The notes under the pieces: generated by a model
Database searches by the model: none
What the model saw: only the letters and a program-made list of their open reading frames with translations
Told to the model about the DNA's origin: nothing
Shown: positions 56,145 through 64,000 of the stretch, piece by piece
How positions within the stretch are numbered: position 1 is the first letter of the stretch
How the letters are laid out: each line of letters opens with the position of its first letter
Position numbers and translations under genes: made by a program
Origin: Acinetobacter pittii ATCC 19004 = CIP 70.29
GTDB taxonomy: Bacteria > Pseudomonadota > Gammaproteobacteria > Pseudomonadales > Moraxellaceae
DNA: 64,000 bases
Direction: 5' to 3'
Assembly: GCF_000369045.1 (NCBI RefSeq)
Contig: NZ_KB849797.1
Span: 142,844 to 206,843 of the forward strand

Positions 56145-57593
56145 ATGAACAGTCAAACAAAAACAAATCCAGAGACTCAGCTTCCTTATGATGTTAAGCA
56201 TTTACATGATTTGCTTGAACAACAAAAGCTCGCTTATTTACGTCATCCGGTACCCACTGCTAAAGAGCGTATTGATCGTTTAGCTCGTCTTAAAAGAGTC
56301 TTGGTAAAATATCAAGATCAGATTGCCGAAGCAATTAACCTTGATTATGGCAATCGTGCAGTTATGGAAACAAAAATTGGTGAACTACTCACGAGTTTGG
56401 AACAAATCAAGTATTACAGTAAACATCTGACTGCATGGATGAAACCATCAAAACGCCACATCAGTGTATTACATCAGCCAGCAAAAGGTTGGGTACAATA
56501 TCAGCCTATGGGTGTGATTGGTATTATTACACCATGGAATTACCCATTATTACTTTCAGTTGGACCTCTGATCTGTGCACTAGCTGCAGGCAACCATGCC
56601 ATGATCAAAATTTCTAGCGCCTCACCAAACTTTGGACGTGTCCTTGAAAGTGCATTGGCAGAAGCATTTCCACAAGAATTAGTTGCTGTGGTAAATGGTG
56701 GTGGCATTATTTCAGATGCGTTTAGTCATTTGCCTTTTGACAAAATGATTTTCACAGGCTCAACTTCTGTTGGTAAAACAGTGATGGCAGCCGCAGCTCA
56801 AAACCTAGTTCCAGTAATTCTCGAGTTAGGCGGAAAATCTCCTGCTCTTGTGCATGCATCTATGGACATGAAAGATGTTGCCCAGCGTATTGCTGTAGGT
56901 AAATTATGGAATGCAGGACAAACTTGTGTTGCGCCGGATCATATTTTCTTACCACGAGGCAAAACTGCCGAGTTCATCGAAAACTTTAAATTGATTGTAG
57001 CTGGAATGTACCCTCATTTCCGAAACAACCAAGACTACACTTCTATTATTAATGATAAACAGTACAACCGCATTCAGGGTTATCTTGAAAATGCCCGTGA
57101 TCAAGGTGCACGTATTGTTGAAATTAATCCGCAAAATGAAATTTTAGATGATGTCCGTAAAATTGCGCCAACTTTAGTCACTGGTGTGACGACCGCAATG
57201 GATATTATGCAAAATGAAATCTTCGGGCCTATTCTACCGATTTTAGAATATGACCAAATAGAAGAAGTCATCGAATTCATTAATAGTCGTCCACGTCCTC
57301 TAGCGATGTATTATTTTGACTATGATCAAGCGCGTGCTGACTATATTGCACAACACACCCATTCAGGGCATTTCGGAATTAACATGGTGATTACCCATGT
57401 TGCACAAGATGATTTACCGTTTGGCGGAATTGGCGCATCAGGTATGGGTAAATATCACGGACCAGAGGGCTTTTTTAGCCTTTCTCATGAGCGTTCGGTG
57501 ATGTCAAATCCAAAACTTTATAGCCTTAAATACATTCTTCCACCGTTCAATAAGCCGATTCATCGTTTCATTTCGAAAACCTTGTTGCGCTAA
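56145..57593 (+). CDS. calB: Aldehyde dehydrogenase (coniferyl-aldehyde dehydrogenase-like)
   Basis: NAD(P)-dependent ALDH of 482 residues. Motifs are PLLLSVGPLICALAAGNHAM (cofactor), FTGSTSVGKTVM, the Glu of ILELGGKSPALV and the catalytic Cys in NAGQTCVAPDHIFL. Overall resemblance is to coniferyl-aldehyde or fatty-aldehyde dehydrogenases of Acinetobacter and Pseudomonas. A weak C-terminal hydrophobic stretch could attach it to the membrane. The divergent TetR gene suggests regulated catabolism of an aldehyde, possibly lipid- or lignin-derived. The symbol is tentative. Confidence 0.75.
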   Translation: MNSQTKTNPETQLPYDVKHLHDLLEQQKLAYLRHPVPTAKERIDRLARLKRVLVKYQDQIAEAINLDYGNRAVMETKIGELLTSLEQIKYYSKHLTAWMKPSKRHISVLHQPAKGWVQYQPMGVIGIITPWNYPLLLSVGPLICALAAGNHAMIKISSASPNFGRVLESALAEAFPQELVAVVNGGGIISDAFSHLPFDKMIFTGSTSVGKTVMAAAAQNLVPVILELGGKSPALVHASMDMKDVAQRIAVGKLWNAGQTCVAPDHIFLPRGKTAEFIENFKLIVAGMYPHFRNNQDYTSIINDKQYNRIQGYLENARDQGARIVEINPQNEILDDVRKIAPTLVTGVTTAMDIMQNEIFGPILPILEYDQIEEVIEFINSRPRPLAMYYFDYDQARADYIAQHTHSGHFGINMVITHVAQDDLPFGGIGASGMGKYHGPEGFFSLSHERSVMSNPKLYSLKYILPPFNKPIHRFISKTLLR

Positions 57594-57600
57594 CTGATCA

Positions 57601-57637
57601 AGGCATGATCTGTTATACTAAATCATGCCTCGTTTTT
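57601..57637 (+). terminator. Terminator of the aldehyde dehydrogenase gene
   Basis: 9-bp stem AGGCATGAT/ATCATGCCT with a 12-base loop, followed by CGTTTTT. Confidence 0.75.
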
Positions 57638-57760
57638 ACCAATTTCGCTTGTCTTTTAATCGTATTTTTGGTATAAAACGCCCCTTGAATGAATTCATCC
57701 GTTTACATTTAGTATGACTGGCCACAGATTTGCTGTTGGCTGAATCAATGGAGTTACACC

Positions 57761-57997
57761 ATGTCTAAGGTTTGCCAAGTTACCGGCAAGCGTCCAGTCG
57801 TTGGTAACAACGTCTCACACGCCAACAACAAAACCAAGCGCCGGTTCGAGCCGAACCTGCACCACCACCGTTTCTGGTTAGAAAGCGAAAAACGTTTTGT
57901 ACGTCTTCGTTTAACCACTAAAGGTATGCGTATTATTGACAAATTGGGTATCGAAAAGGTTGTTGCAGACCTTCGTGCTCAAGGTCAAAAGATCTAA
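57761..57997 (+). CDS. rpmB: 50S ribosomal protein L28
   Basis: 78-residue ribosomal protein starting [21 protein letters not shown], with the L28 signature [21 protein letters not shown]. It heads the rpmB-rpmG operon, 12 bases before rpmG. Confidence 0.98.
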
Positions 57998-58009
57998 GGA
58001 GTCTGAGCA

Positions 58010-58165
58010 ATGCGTGATAAGATTCGCCTCGTTTCTTCAGCTGGTACAGGTTACTTCTATACCACGACTAAAAACAAACGTACTATGCCGGAAAAAATGG
58101 AAATCAAAAAATTTGATCCAAAAATCCGTCAACACGTGATTTTCAAAGAAGCTAAAATCAAATAA
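58010..58165 (+). CDS. rpmG: 50S ribosomal protein L33
   Basis: 51-residue ribosomal protein, starting [17 protein letters not shown] and ending REAKIK-like IFKEAKIK. The [20 protein letters not shown] segment is L33. There is no CxxC pair, so it is the zinc-free form. AAGGAG lies nine bases upstream. This gene is short and easily missed, but its operon with rpmB is universal. Confidence 0.97.
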
Positions 58166-58181
58166 TTTTAGCCTCGAAAAA

Positions 58182-58211
58182 AACGACTTCTTTATGAAGT
58201 CGTTTTTTTTT
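58182..58211 (+). terminator. Terminator of rpmB-rpmG
   Basis: Perfect stem ACGACTTC/GAAGTCGT with a 5-base loop, followed by nine T residues. Confidence 0.92.
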
Positions 58212-58312
58212 GCATTTTTTTTATACCCACCTTTTTGTTAAACTTTCTCTACATTCCGCCTTGGCATTTTTTATGCTTGTTTTTAGCCTAACTCACGTAA
58301 AAGGAGTTTTTA

Positions 58313-60022
58313 GTGCCGCATGACGTAGATTTAATTATTTTACTTGCTGTTGGTTTCGGCGTTGCCCTCATTTTTGGCTATATTGCAGCCCGATTACGAC
58401 TCCCCCCTCTTATCGGCTATTTAATTGCCGGAATTATTATTAGCCCAAATACACCGGGTATAGAAGCAGATATCCACCTTGCCAACCAGCTTGCAGAACT
58501 CGGGGTCATGTTCCTGATGTTTGGTGTAGGGATGCACTTTTCATTAAAAGACTTATTACTAGTTCGTCGTATTGCCTTGCCTGGCGCAATTTTACAGATC
58601 GCTGTTGCAACCTTACTTGGTATTGGCGTTTCAATGCTATGGGGATGGAGTTTCGGGTCTGCACTCGTTTTTGGCTTAAGTCTATCGTGTGCGAGCACGG
58701 TTGTATTATTAAAAGCATTAGGAGACCGAGGTCTTTTAGACTCAGTTAACGGCAAAATTGCTGTGGGTTGGCTGTTAGTCGAAGACTTAGTGATGGTACT
58801 GGTTTTAGTACTTCTTCCGGCTACAGCTGTTTTACTCGGTGGAAAAGCACCAGCAGGTGCAGACGGAAATATCTGGTTAACCCTTGGAATAACTTTATTA
58901 AAAGTGATTGGCTTTATTGCCTTTATGCTTATTGTAGGCAAGCGTGTTGTACCTATTATTATGCAATTCGTTGCTCGGTTAGGGTCAAGAGAGCTATTTA
59001 CGCTGACTGTCGTCGCTGCTGCTGTTTCGATTGCTTACGGCTCTTATGCCATCTTTGGGGTTTCAATGGCTTTAGGCGCATTCTTTGCGGGTATGGTCGT
59101 TAAAGAATCAGACTTTAGCCATCGTGCAGAAGAAGAAACTCTTCCTCTACGTGAAATTTTCTCGATTTTATTTTTCGTTTCTGTGGGTATGCTGTTTGAT
59201 CCACATATTCTTGTGGAGAGTCCGCTCCATATTTTAGCTGTTATCGCGATTATTATGGTGGGTAAGACTCTTGCTGCAATGGCACTGGTTTTATTCTTCC
59301 GCTATCCAATCAATACAGCTTTAACAGTCGGGGCAAGCCTTGCACAGATTGGTGAGTTTTCATTTATTTTGGCGACACTCGGTGTTTCTTTAGGCCTATT
59401 AAGCTTAGAAGCTCAGAATTTAATTCTAGCTGGCGCTTTATTTTCAATTACGCTTAACTCTTTCATCTTCTCAGCCATTGAGCCTGTACAACGCTGGATT
59501 CGTGAACGCTCTCACTTAGCTCGACTGCTTGAACGTAGTGGTGACCCATTAGCAATGTTACCCGATGAAGTTGATCAAGCTTACTTACGTGATCAGGTTG
59601 TGATTGTGGGATATGGCGGTGTGGGAAGACGTATTACTGAAAATTTAATTAATGAGAATATTAAAGTCGTTATTGCAGAAGAGAATCGTGAAATCGTAGA
59701 AAAACTACGTAATGCAAATATTGCTGCTGTGAGTGGTGTTGCTACTGAACCGAGTGTTTTAATTCAAGCACATATCATGCATGCACGACTCTTAGTAATC
59801 TCACCTATGGATATTTTAGATATTCACCGTATTGTGGCGATTGCCAAGCAATTAAACCCACAAATTCAGGTATTAATTTGCGCGGAAAGCAAAGAAGAAG
59901 CAGCGGTTATCCGTGACGAAAATATTGGAGAGGTGTTCTATGCAAAAGAAGAAATGGCAAAGAATATGAGCCACCACATCTTAAATCAGATCGAGCTTGC
60001 TCATCAGTCAACGGTTCATTAA
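58313..60022 (+). CDS. ybaL: CPA2-family K+/H+ antiporter with RCK domain (YbaL/KefB-like)
   Basis: Membrane antiporter of the monovalent cation:proton antiporter-2 family. The 569 residues have 12 hydrophobic helices (about 5-390) and a C-terminal cytoplasmic nucleotide-binding RCK_N/TrkA-N domain (VVIVGYGGVGRRITENLI, a GxGxxG motif). The translation start is GTG at 58313, six bases after AAGGAG. It has no ancillary subunit next to it. Gene symbol by closest family resemblance. Confidence 0.85.
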   Translation: MPHDVDLIILLAVGFGVALIFGYIAARLRLPPLIGYLIAGIIISPNTPGIEADIHLANQLAELGVMFLMFGVGMHFSLKDLLLVRRIALPGAILQIAVATLLGIGVSMLWGWSFGSALVFGLSLSCASTVVLLKALGDRGLLDSVNGKIAVGWLLVEDLVMVLVLVLLPATAVLLGGKAPAGADGNIWLTLGITLLKVIGFIAFMLIVGKRVVPIIMQFVARLGSRELFTLTVVAAAVSIAYGSYAIFGVSMALGAFFAGMVVKESDFSHRAEEETLPLREIFSILFFVSVGMLFDPHILVESPLHILAVIAIIMVGKTLAAMALVLFFRYPINTALTVGASLAQIGEFSFILATLGVSLGLLSLEAQNLILAGALFSITLNSFIFSAIEPVQRWIRERSHLARLLERSGDPLAMLPDEVDQAYLRDQVVIVGYGGVGRRITENLINENIKVVIAEENREIVEKLRNANIAAVSGVATEPSVLIQAHIMHARLLVISPMDILDIHRIVAIAKQLNPQIQVLICAESKEEAAVIRDENIGEVFYAKEEMAKNMSHHILNQIELAHQSTVH

Positions 60023-60033
60023 CTCCATATAAA

Positions 60034-60060
60034 AAGCGTACTCAAGAGTACGCTTTTTTT
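60034..60060. terminator. Bidirectional terminator, antiporter/hypothetical gene
   Basis: Perfect stem AGCGTACT/AGTACGCT with a 4-base loop and T/A runs on both sides. It lies between convergent genes and overlaps the stop codon on the minus strand. Confidence 0.9.
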
Positions 60061-60337
60061 AACTCAAGAATTTAGGCTGTTCGTCTAATACCTCAGCCTG
60101 CCACTCGTTTACCTGCTTTTCCAACAGTCCAAACAATGCAGCCTGAATCATATGCTGAGCAACAACTGGAGTCTGCTCACCCAAGATTGCTTTGACTTCA
60201 TCGCTAAATTGAATTTTAACCAAGGGTTCATTCTCAGAACCTGCATTACGCAAGGCGAGTTCACCACCTTCGAGTTGAACTAATTCCAACACTGCTTCTT
60301 GATTTCCAAATAACTCTTTCAATTGCTGTATAGACAT
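60059..60337 (-). CDS. Small conserved protein, no known domain
   Basis: 92 residues from the ATG at 60337, where GGAGG lies seven bases upstream; an upstream Met (60388) has no such site. The product is acidic and Leu/Glu-rich (LKELFGNQEAVLELVQLEGGELALRN) without a membrane segment or known motif. It is the last gene of the minus-strand cluster that begins with the helicase. No function inferred. Confidence 0.6.
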   Translation of the reverse strand: MSIQQLKELFGNQEAVLELVQLEGGELALRNAGSENEPLVKIQFSDEVKAILGEQTPVVAQHMIQAALFGLLEKQVNEWQAEVLDEQPKFLS

Positions 60338-60449
60338 ATACTTCCTCCATGTTTCAACATGGTGGCAAAGCACCCTTGCACTTTGCATCTCTTGTCTTAT
60401 TTATATAGGCACACCTAGTCTAAATTTCAAGCATCTAGGCAGTTTAATT

Positions 60450-60953
60450 TTAGAACTCGACCATTTCGTTACGAAAACCATCAATTAAATGACTTAATTC
60501 TCGATGCCATTCACGCAAGATTTTAACATCTGGCAACCAAGACTGAGGCCCTTGTGTCACTTTAATAATGAGGTTAGAAGAAGTCTCTTCTTCCGGAGTC
60601 GGTTCTTTTGGTTCTGGGGCGTATTGGCACATACGATAAGCTCGTTTTAACTCTGCAACAAAACCATCTTTTGCCAATTGCTGCAAAACGGACACTTCAG
60701 GAGAAACCTGCCCTTTTGCCGCCATATGTTCCTCTATAGATTTTAAGGTGGGTTGCAAATCATTTAAACGGTAATAACGTACCAATTCTTGTAAGAACGC
60801 TAACATTGCGCCATGTAAATGAAATACAGCTGCTTCACGGTAAGCTTGTACCTGCTGCACATGATCGGTCTGCTCTGCCTGTTGACACGCTAGACGTGCA
60901 AAATAGAGCTTCTGATTGGTACGATCGGCATGATAACGAGCAACACGTGACAT
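60450..60953 (-). CDS. DUF6586-like protein
   Basis: 167 residues from the ATG at 60953, preceded by AGGAAAG. The start, with RYHADRTNQKLYFARLACQQ, resembles the DUF6586 family of pseudomonads and relatives. The middle is helical and the last 25 residues include LREWHRELSHLIDGFRNEM. No enzyme motif is evident. A Pro/Glu-rich linker lies near residue 115. It is co-directional with the ASCH and RRM genes. Confidence 0.55.
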   Translation of the reverse strand: MSRVARYHADRTNQKLYFARLACQQAEQTDHVQQVQAYREAAVFHLHGAMLAFLQELVRYYRLNDLQPTLKSIEEHMAAKGQVSPEVSVLQQLAKDGFVAELKRAYRMCQYAPEPKEPTPEEETSSNLIIKVTQGPQSWLPDVKILREWHRELSHLIDGFRNEMVEF

Positions 60954-61033
60954 AACTAAACTTTCCTGTTCTAAAATCGCCATTGCAATAGCTATTCTTA
61001 GCTTAACGACTCCATTGATAAAATCAACGTTAT

Positions 61034-61396
61034 TTATGGTAAATCCAGCTCAACTTGATAAATTTTACGTTTAGCTAAAATTTTCACTGGCTGTTTTATA
61101 GGACGAACATTACTTAAGACCCAAGCAAAATAGCCTTCACTCCAAGCAGATGCACAGGCTAAATTGACCTCGTCATTTCGCCAAGGGTGAATAGAGTCGA
61201 CATCAACTAAAGCGACAGCAACTCCTTCCTCTTCATCAGTATCTTTAATCAGAAAGTTCTGGTTTTCGACAATTAATAGATCTTTCACTGGTAACTGCGT
61301 AGGCACCCATGAACGCACTTCAAGTGTTTTGATACCTTCAGCAATACGAATACCATTGGGCGTTACAATCGAGAGAGCTAAAAATTGTCTTTTCAT
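61034..61396 (-). CDS. ASCH-domain protein
   Basis: 120-residue protein matching the ASCH fold, a PUA-like RNA-binding domain. Typical features are ALSIVTPNGIRIAEGIKTLEVRSW at the N-terminus, the DLLIVENQ strand, the IHPW tract and the late VKILAKRKIYQVEL strand. Members are predicted to act in RNA or nucleotide metabolism, but few are characterised. It begins nine bases after the stop of the RRM gene, so the two are probably co-translated. Confidence 0.75.
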   Translation of the reverse strand: MKRQFLALSIVTPNGIRIAEGIKTLEVRSWVPTQLPVKDLLIVENQNFLIKDTDEEEGVAVALVDVDSIHPWRNDEVNLACASAWSEGYFAWVLSNVRPIKQPVKILAKRKIYQVELDLP

Positions 61397-61405
61397 CAGA
61401 AAAAC

Positions 61406-61645
61406 TTATTCTTCGGCTGCTTTAACTCGAATTCCATAGCCTTTAACTTTAAGCGTATTTAAGCCTTTAATTGCCTTAATCGCTTCACGTGGATTCGGCA
61501 TTTCAACAAAACCAAAGCCTTTCGATTTACCTGTGTCTTTATCAGTCACCAGAACACATGTATCAACTTTACCATATGCCTTAAACAACTCTAAAACTTC
61601 AGCTTCACTTACAGCACGATCTAAATTACGAACTAATATTTTCAT
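61406..61645 (-). CDS. RRM-type RNA-binding protein
   Basis: 79-residue single RNA-recognition motif. RNP2 is ILVRNL (residues 3-8) and RNP1 is KGFGFVEM (about residues 42-49), with aromatic residues at the expected positions. This is the eukaryotic/cyanobacterial-type fold. In most gammaproteobacteria this class is limited to a few genes. It lies between the UvrD-like helicase (73 bases upstream) and ASCH (9 bases downstream). Confidence 0.9.
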   Translation of the reverse strand: MKILVRNLDRAVSEAEVLELFKAYGKVDTCVLVTDKDTGKSKGFGFVEMPNPREAIKAIKGLNTLKVKGYGIRVKAAEE

Positions 61646-61718
61646 TTTCTAACCTTAATTGGCAATAAAAGGGAGGGCCAATATACATTTAAGTAATCAC
61701 AGCGTCTTATACAGTAGT

Positions 61719-63698
61719 TTAGTCCAGATCGATACCAAAACCTAAATTTACTGCAGGAGATCTGTTCCATTGTTTTTTAGTAAATTGCTGAGGTACTTGC
61801 CTATGAATTTTTGCTTGAACCAAGTGTGCAGGCAGATCATTTAAGAAATAACTCTCAACTTTACGACCTTGCTCATCATAAGTGTCTTGCGACCACGTAT
61901 TAAGGTTTTGCTTCGTCAAAATTAATTCATTTTCAGCACGCGTTAAGGCAACATATAGCACACGGCGTTCTTCCTCAACATCATCAAAATCACCCTGAGC
62001 CCTTGCATAAGGATATTGATTTGGCGATACGTGAGGTACATAACAAACTTTCTGTTCGGCACCCTTAGCTGAATGAATCGTAATTAAAGTTACTAAATCT
62101 TGATCAGCAGCTTTTTCAATTTCAGAAACTGAAATCGGCTCAAGTACATATTCCTCAAGGAATTCACCTAACGACGCATGCTTTCGTGCAAGTTGCTTAA
62201 CCAAATCAAAGTCTTTTAAACGACGCGACCAATCTTTAGTTTTATAATTTTGCTCTAGCTGTTCACCTAAAGCATCAAGAGCCAAGCCAATACTTACCTC
62301 AACATGCTGCTGTAATACATCTAGCTGTTTTAAAATTAAAATCGCTTGTAGTGGTACCTTGCCATGGCGTTCAAGTCGCTGACAGCGCTCCTCGACATCA
62401 ACAATTCCCATCAGTTCTTGGGCTAACTTACTCGCTCCAACATCGCCAATCCCATCCCATAAGGTTAAAAAGCGCATCCAAGCCAAATCATCGTGAGGGT
62501 TACTCACAATACGTAAGAGACTGAGCACATCCTTTACATGGGCCGACTCAAGAAGCTTTACCCCGCCAATAAAACGATAAGGTATTTCAGCAGCAATAAA
62601 AGCCCCTTCTAGATATCGGGCACTATAGCCAGAACGGACTAACACCATGTGGTCATGCCAGTTTGCACCTTGCTGATGGCGTGTTATTAAATCTTGTGCG
62701 ATCCAGTTTGCTTCTTCAAACTCATTACCAAACAAATGTAGCTGTGGCTTTTGCCCTTGGCCACGATGCGCTTGTAGCTGTTTTTGATAATCGATTGGGC
62801 TATGTGCCAACAACCAATTTGATAAATCTAGAATTTCTTGGGTCGAGCGATAATTTAAAGCCAGTGTAAGTACTTCTGCATCGGGTATTCGTTCTTTAAA
62901 AGAATGAATATTTTCAAAGTCTGCACCACGAAAGCCATAAATGGACTGCGCATCATCACCCACACAAAATAACTTCACTTTACCAATTAAGGGCTGTAAC
63001 AAAGCCCATTGCAAAGGGTTTGTATCTTGCATTTCATCAACTAGCAATGCCTGACAAAAGCCCGCTACCCAATTGATCAACGCTTCTGAGTTTTGTAAAT
63101 GAACAGCCACAATCGACAAGATATCGTCGTAATCTAAAAAATTACGCTCTCTTTTACGTTGCTCATAAGTTTTCATCAACTCAGCAATTTGTGCCTTGTG
63201 CTCATAGGCTTCTGGAAGTTGCTTAAGCAGTGCTTCAGAAAGCTTGGTTTGAGTATTTCTTGCATAGGAATATAAATCACACAGCTCTGCCGCTTTAGGT
63301 AAAACATTATCTTTGTCTTTACCTCTTAATAAACGGAACATCAGTAACTGATCATCGCGATCAATAATACTAAATTGATTTAAGCCAAAAGCTTGTGGAT
63401 TACGGCGCAGTAAATACATACAAAAAGTATGAAAAGTCGAAGCTCTTAGGCCCTTTGCCTGTGCTCCTACATGCTGCTCTACCCTTGCAACAATCTCACT
63501 CGCAGCACGTCGAGTAAAAGTTAAAATCTGGATTTGATTCGCTGGTAAGCCTTGATCAATTAAATAGGCGGCACGTGCAACAATTGTCTTTGTCTTGCCA
63601 CAACCAGCACCCGCCAAAACTAAACAGTTCTGCGCAGATGTCGTGGCTGCTTTTTTTTGCTGAGCATTTAGTTCATTAATTAATTTTGCAAGACTCAT
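61719..63698 (-). CDS. UvrD/Rep-family DNA helicase
   Basis: Superfamily 1A helicase of 659 residues. Motif I is LAGAGCGKTKTIVAR, motif II LLVDEMQDTN, motif III FCVGDDAQSIYGFRGAD, motif IV LNYRSTQEIL, motif V ITIHSAKGAEQKVCYVP and motif VI EEERRVLYVALTRAENEL. The start is ATG at 63698; an in-frame start at 63782 falls within the HdeD-gene terminator and adds a hydrophobic stretch that is not helicase. It has no C-terminal tudor extension as in UvrD, so it is a shorter paralogue. Confidence 0.9.
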   Translation of the reverse strand: MSLAKLINELNAQQKKAATTSAQNCLVLAGAGCGKTKTIVARAAYLIDQGLPANQIQILTFTRRAASEIVARVEQHVGAQAKGLRASTFHTFCMYLLRRNPQAFGLNQFSIIDRDDQLLMFRLLRGKDKDNVLPKAAELCDLYSYARNTQTKLSEALLKQLPEAYEHKAQIAELMKTYEQRKRERNFLDYDDILSIVAVHLQNSEALINWVAGFCQALLVDEMQDTNPLQWALLQPLIGKVKLFCVGDDAQSIYGFRGADFENIHSFKERIPDAEVLTLALNYRSTQEILDLSNWLLAHSPIDYQKQLQAHRGQGQKPQLHLFGNEFEEANWIAQDLITRHQQGANWHDHMVLVRSGYSARYLEGAFIAAEIPYRFIGGVKLLESAHVKDVLSLLRIVSNPHDDLAWMRFLTLWDGIGDVGASKLAQELMGIVDVEERCQRLERHGKVPLQAILILKQLDVLQQHVEVSIGLALDALGEQLEQNYKTKDWSRRLKDFDLVKQLARKHASLGEFLEEYVLEPISVSEIEKAADQDLVTLITIHSAKGAEQKVCYVPHVSPNQYPYARAQGDFDDVEEERRVLYVALTRAENELILTKQNLNTWSQDTYDEQGRKVESYFLNDLPAHLVQAKIHRQVPQQFTKKQWNRSPAVNLGFGIDLD

Positions 63699-63773
63699 AA
63701 CACATATCGCTAAAACACCAAGACATAGTTTAACAGACCCAACCATAGATGCGTCTGCTCGCCCTAAAAACAA

Positions 63774-63796
63774 AAAGAGCACCTAAAGTGCTCTTT
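63774..63796 (-). terminator. Terminator of the HdeD-like gene
   Basis: Perfect 9-bp stem AAAGAGCAC/GTGCTCTTT with a 5-base loop, T-rich on the minus strand, 16 bases after the stop codon. Confidence 0.85.
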
Positions 63797-63812
63797 GATT
63801 CAATTTTCTTAT

Positions 63813-64000
63813 TTAAGATATTGTTTTTGAACTAGATGGTAGGTGCTTAATCGCAGAAGCCAAACCTAGAAAATTAATTCCTTGAAATAGGATATCAATA
63901 GCAAGGAACATTCCTAACACCCAAAAAGGTGAGTCTTTAGAAACCAAAATTAAAATACCTGTAGCGAGTGTTAATAATCCGGAGAATAAAGTCCAACCCC
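63813..64000 (-). CDS. HdeD-like (DUF308) membrane protein, C-terminal part
   Basis: Reading frame open from the window edge to the stop at 63813-63815, giving 62 residues of the C-terminus. It shows two hydrophobic segments (WTLFSGLLTLATGILILV and FWVLGMFLAIDILFQGINFL) typical of HdeD/DUF308 acid-resistance membrane proteins. The N-terminal part is beyond the window. Confidence 0.7.
   Translation of the reverse strand, partial: GWTLFSGLLTLATGILILVSKDSPFWVLGMFLAIDILFQGINFLGLASAIKHLPSSSKTIS

Noticed and set aside
58417..58941. Minus-strand ORF opposite the antiporter gene
   Set aside because: Antisense shadow of a membrane-protein gene with no ribosome binding site or family.
63699..63782. 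Longer helicase with a hydrophobic N-terminus (start 63782)
   Set aside because: The extension overlaps the terminator of the HdeD-like gene and does not match helicases. ATG 63698 is used.
1..64000. Search for prophage, insertion sequence, CRISPR, tRNA or defence systems
   Set aside because: No integrase, transposase, repeat-spacer array, tRNA cloverleaf or toxin/antitoxin-like cassette was seen. Every sizeable gene belongs to a recognisable chromosomal family or a small conserved unknown.

Overview
This window is Acinetobacter chromosome, most likely from the A. baumannii/calcoaceticus complex. The base composition is about 40% GC. The organism is suggested by the PiuA/PiuC siderophore pair, the edd-eda-gntT-gntK block, the tonB-exbB-exbD order, the metX-metW pair and the overall protein sequences. 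Almost everything is ordinary chromosomal backbone. I see no prophage, integron, insertion sequence, CRISPR array, rRNA or tRNA.

Layout. 1-7.2 kb (minus strand): pilF, rlmN, ndk, iscX, then a glycosyltransferase/PAP2-phosphatase pair and the periplasmic protease prc. 7.4-12.6 kb: nagZ, an LCM-type methyltransferase, an alpha/beta hydrolase with a PilZ-like tail, and proA. 12.6-19 kb (minus): an Entner-Doudoroff/gluconate block (edd, eda, gntT, gntK) ending in a GapN-type dehydrogenase. 19.7-24.9 kb: ackA-pta and the class I fumarase. 25-30 kb: two small envelope proteins and the tig-clpP-clpX proteostasis cluster. 30.4-33.5 kb: the iron-regulated piuA-piuC pair. 33.7-38.9 kb: leuA with a probable leader peptide, metX-metW, a Sel1 protein and rdgB. 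40.1-46.3 kb: tatABC followed by two Tat-dependent PhoX-family phosphatases. 46.4-52.1 kb: NRDE protein, lgt, two tandem small membrane proteins, thyA, folA, a DUF4105 protein and msrA. 52.2-54 kb (minus): tonB-exbB-exbD. 54.4-60 kb: purU, a TetR regulator divergent from an aldehyde dehydrogenase, rpmB-rpmG and a CPA2 antiporter. 60-64 kb (minus): small conserved proteins (DUF6586-like, ASCH, RRM), a UvrD-like helicase and the 3' end of an HdeD-like gene.

The most interesting signal is regulatory. Four promoters carry runs of four TGTCA-like pentamers spaced exactly 11 bp apart, which is the geometry of PhoB boxes. They lie upstream of the glycosyltransferase-PAP2 pair, of tatABC, and of each of the two PhoX-family genes. 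I infer a phosphate-starvation programme in which the cell (i) makes two Tat-exported phosphatases together with the Tat translocon that secretes them and (ii) expresses a glycosyltransferase plus a phosphatidate-phosphatase-type enzyme that could replace phospholipids with phosphorus-free glycolipids. A second notable signal is a 27-codon Leu-containing leader ORF before leuA, with alternative hairpins that suggest attenuation.
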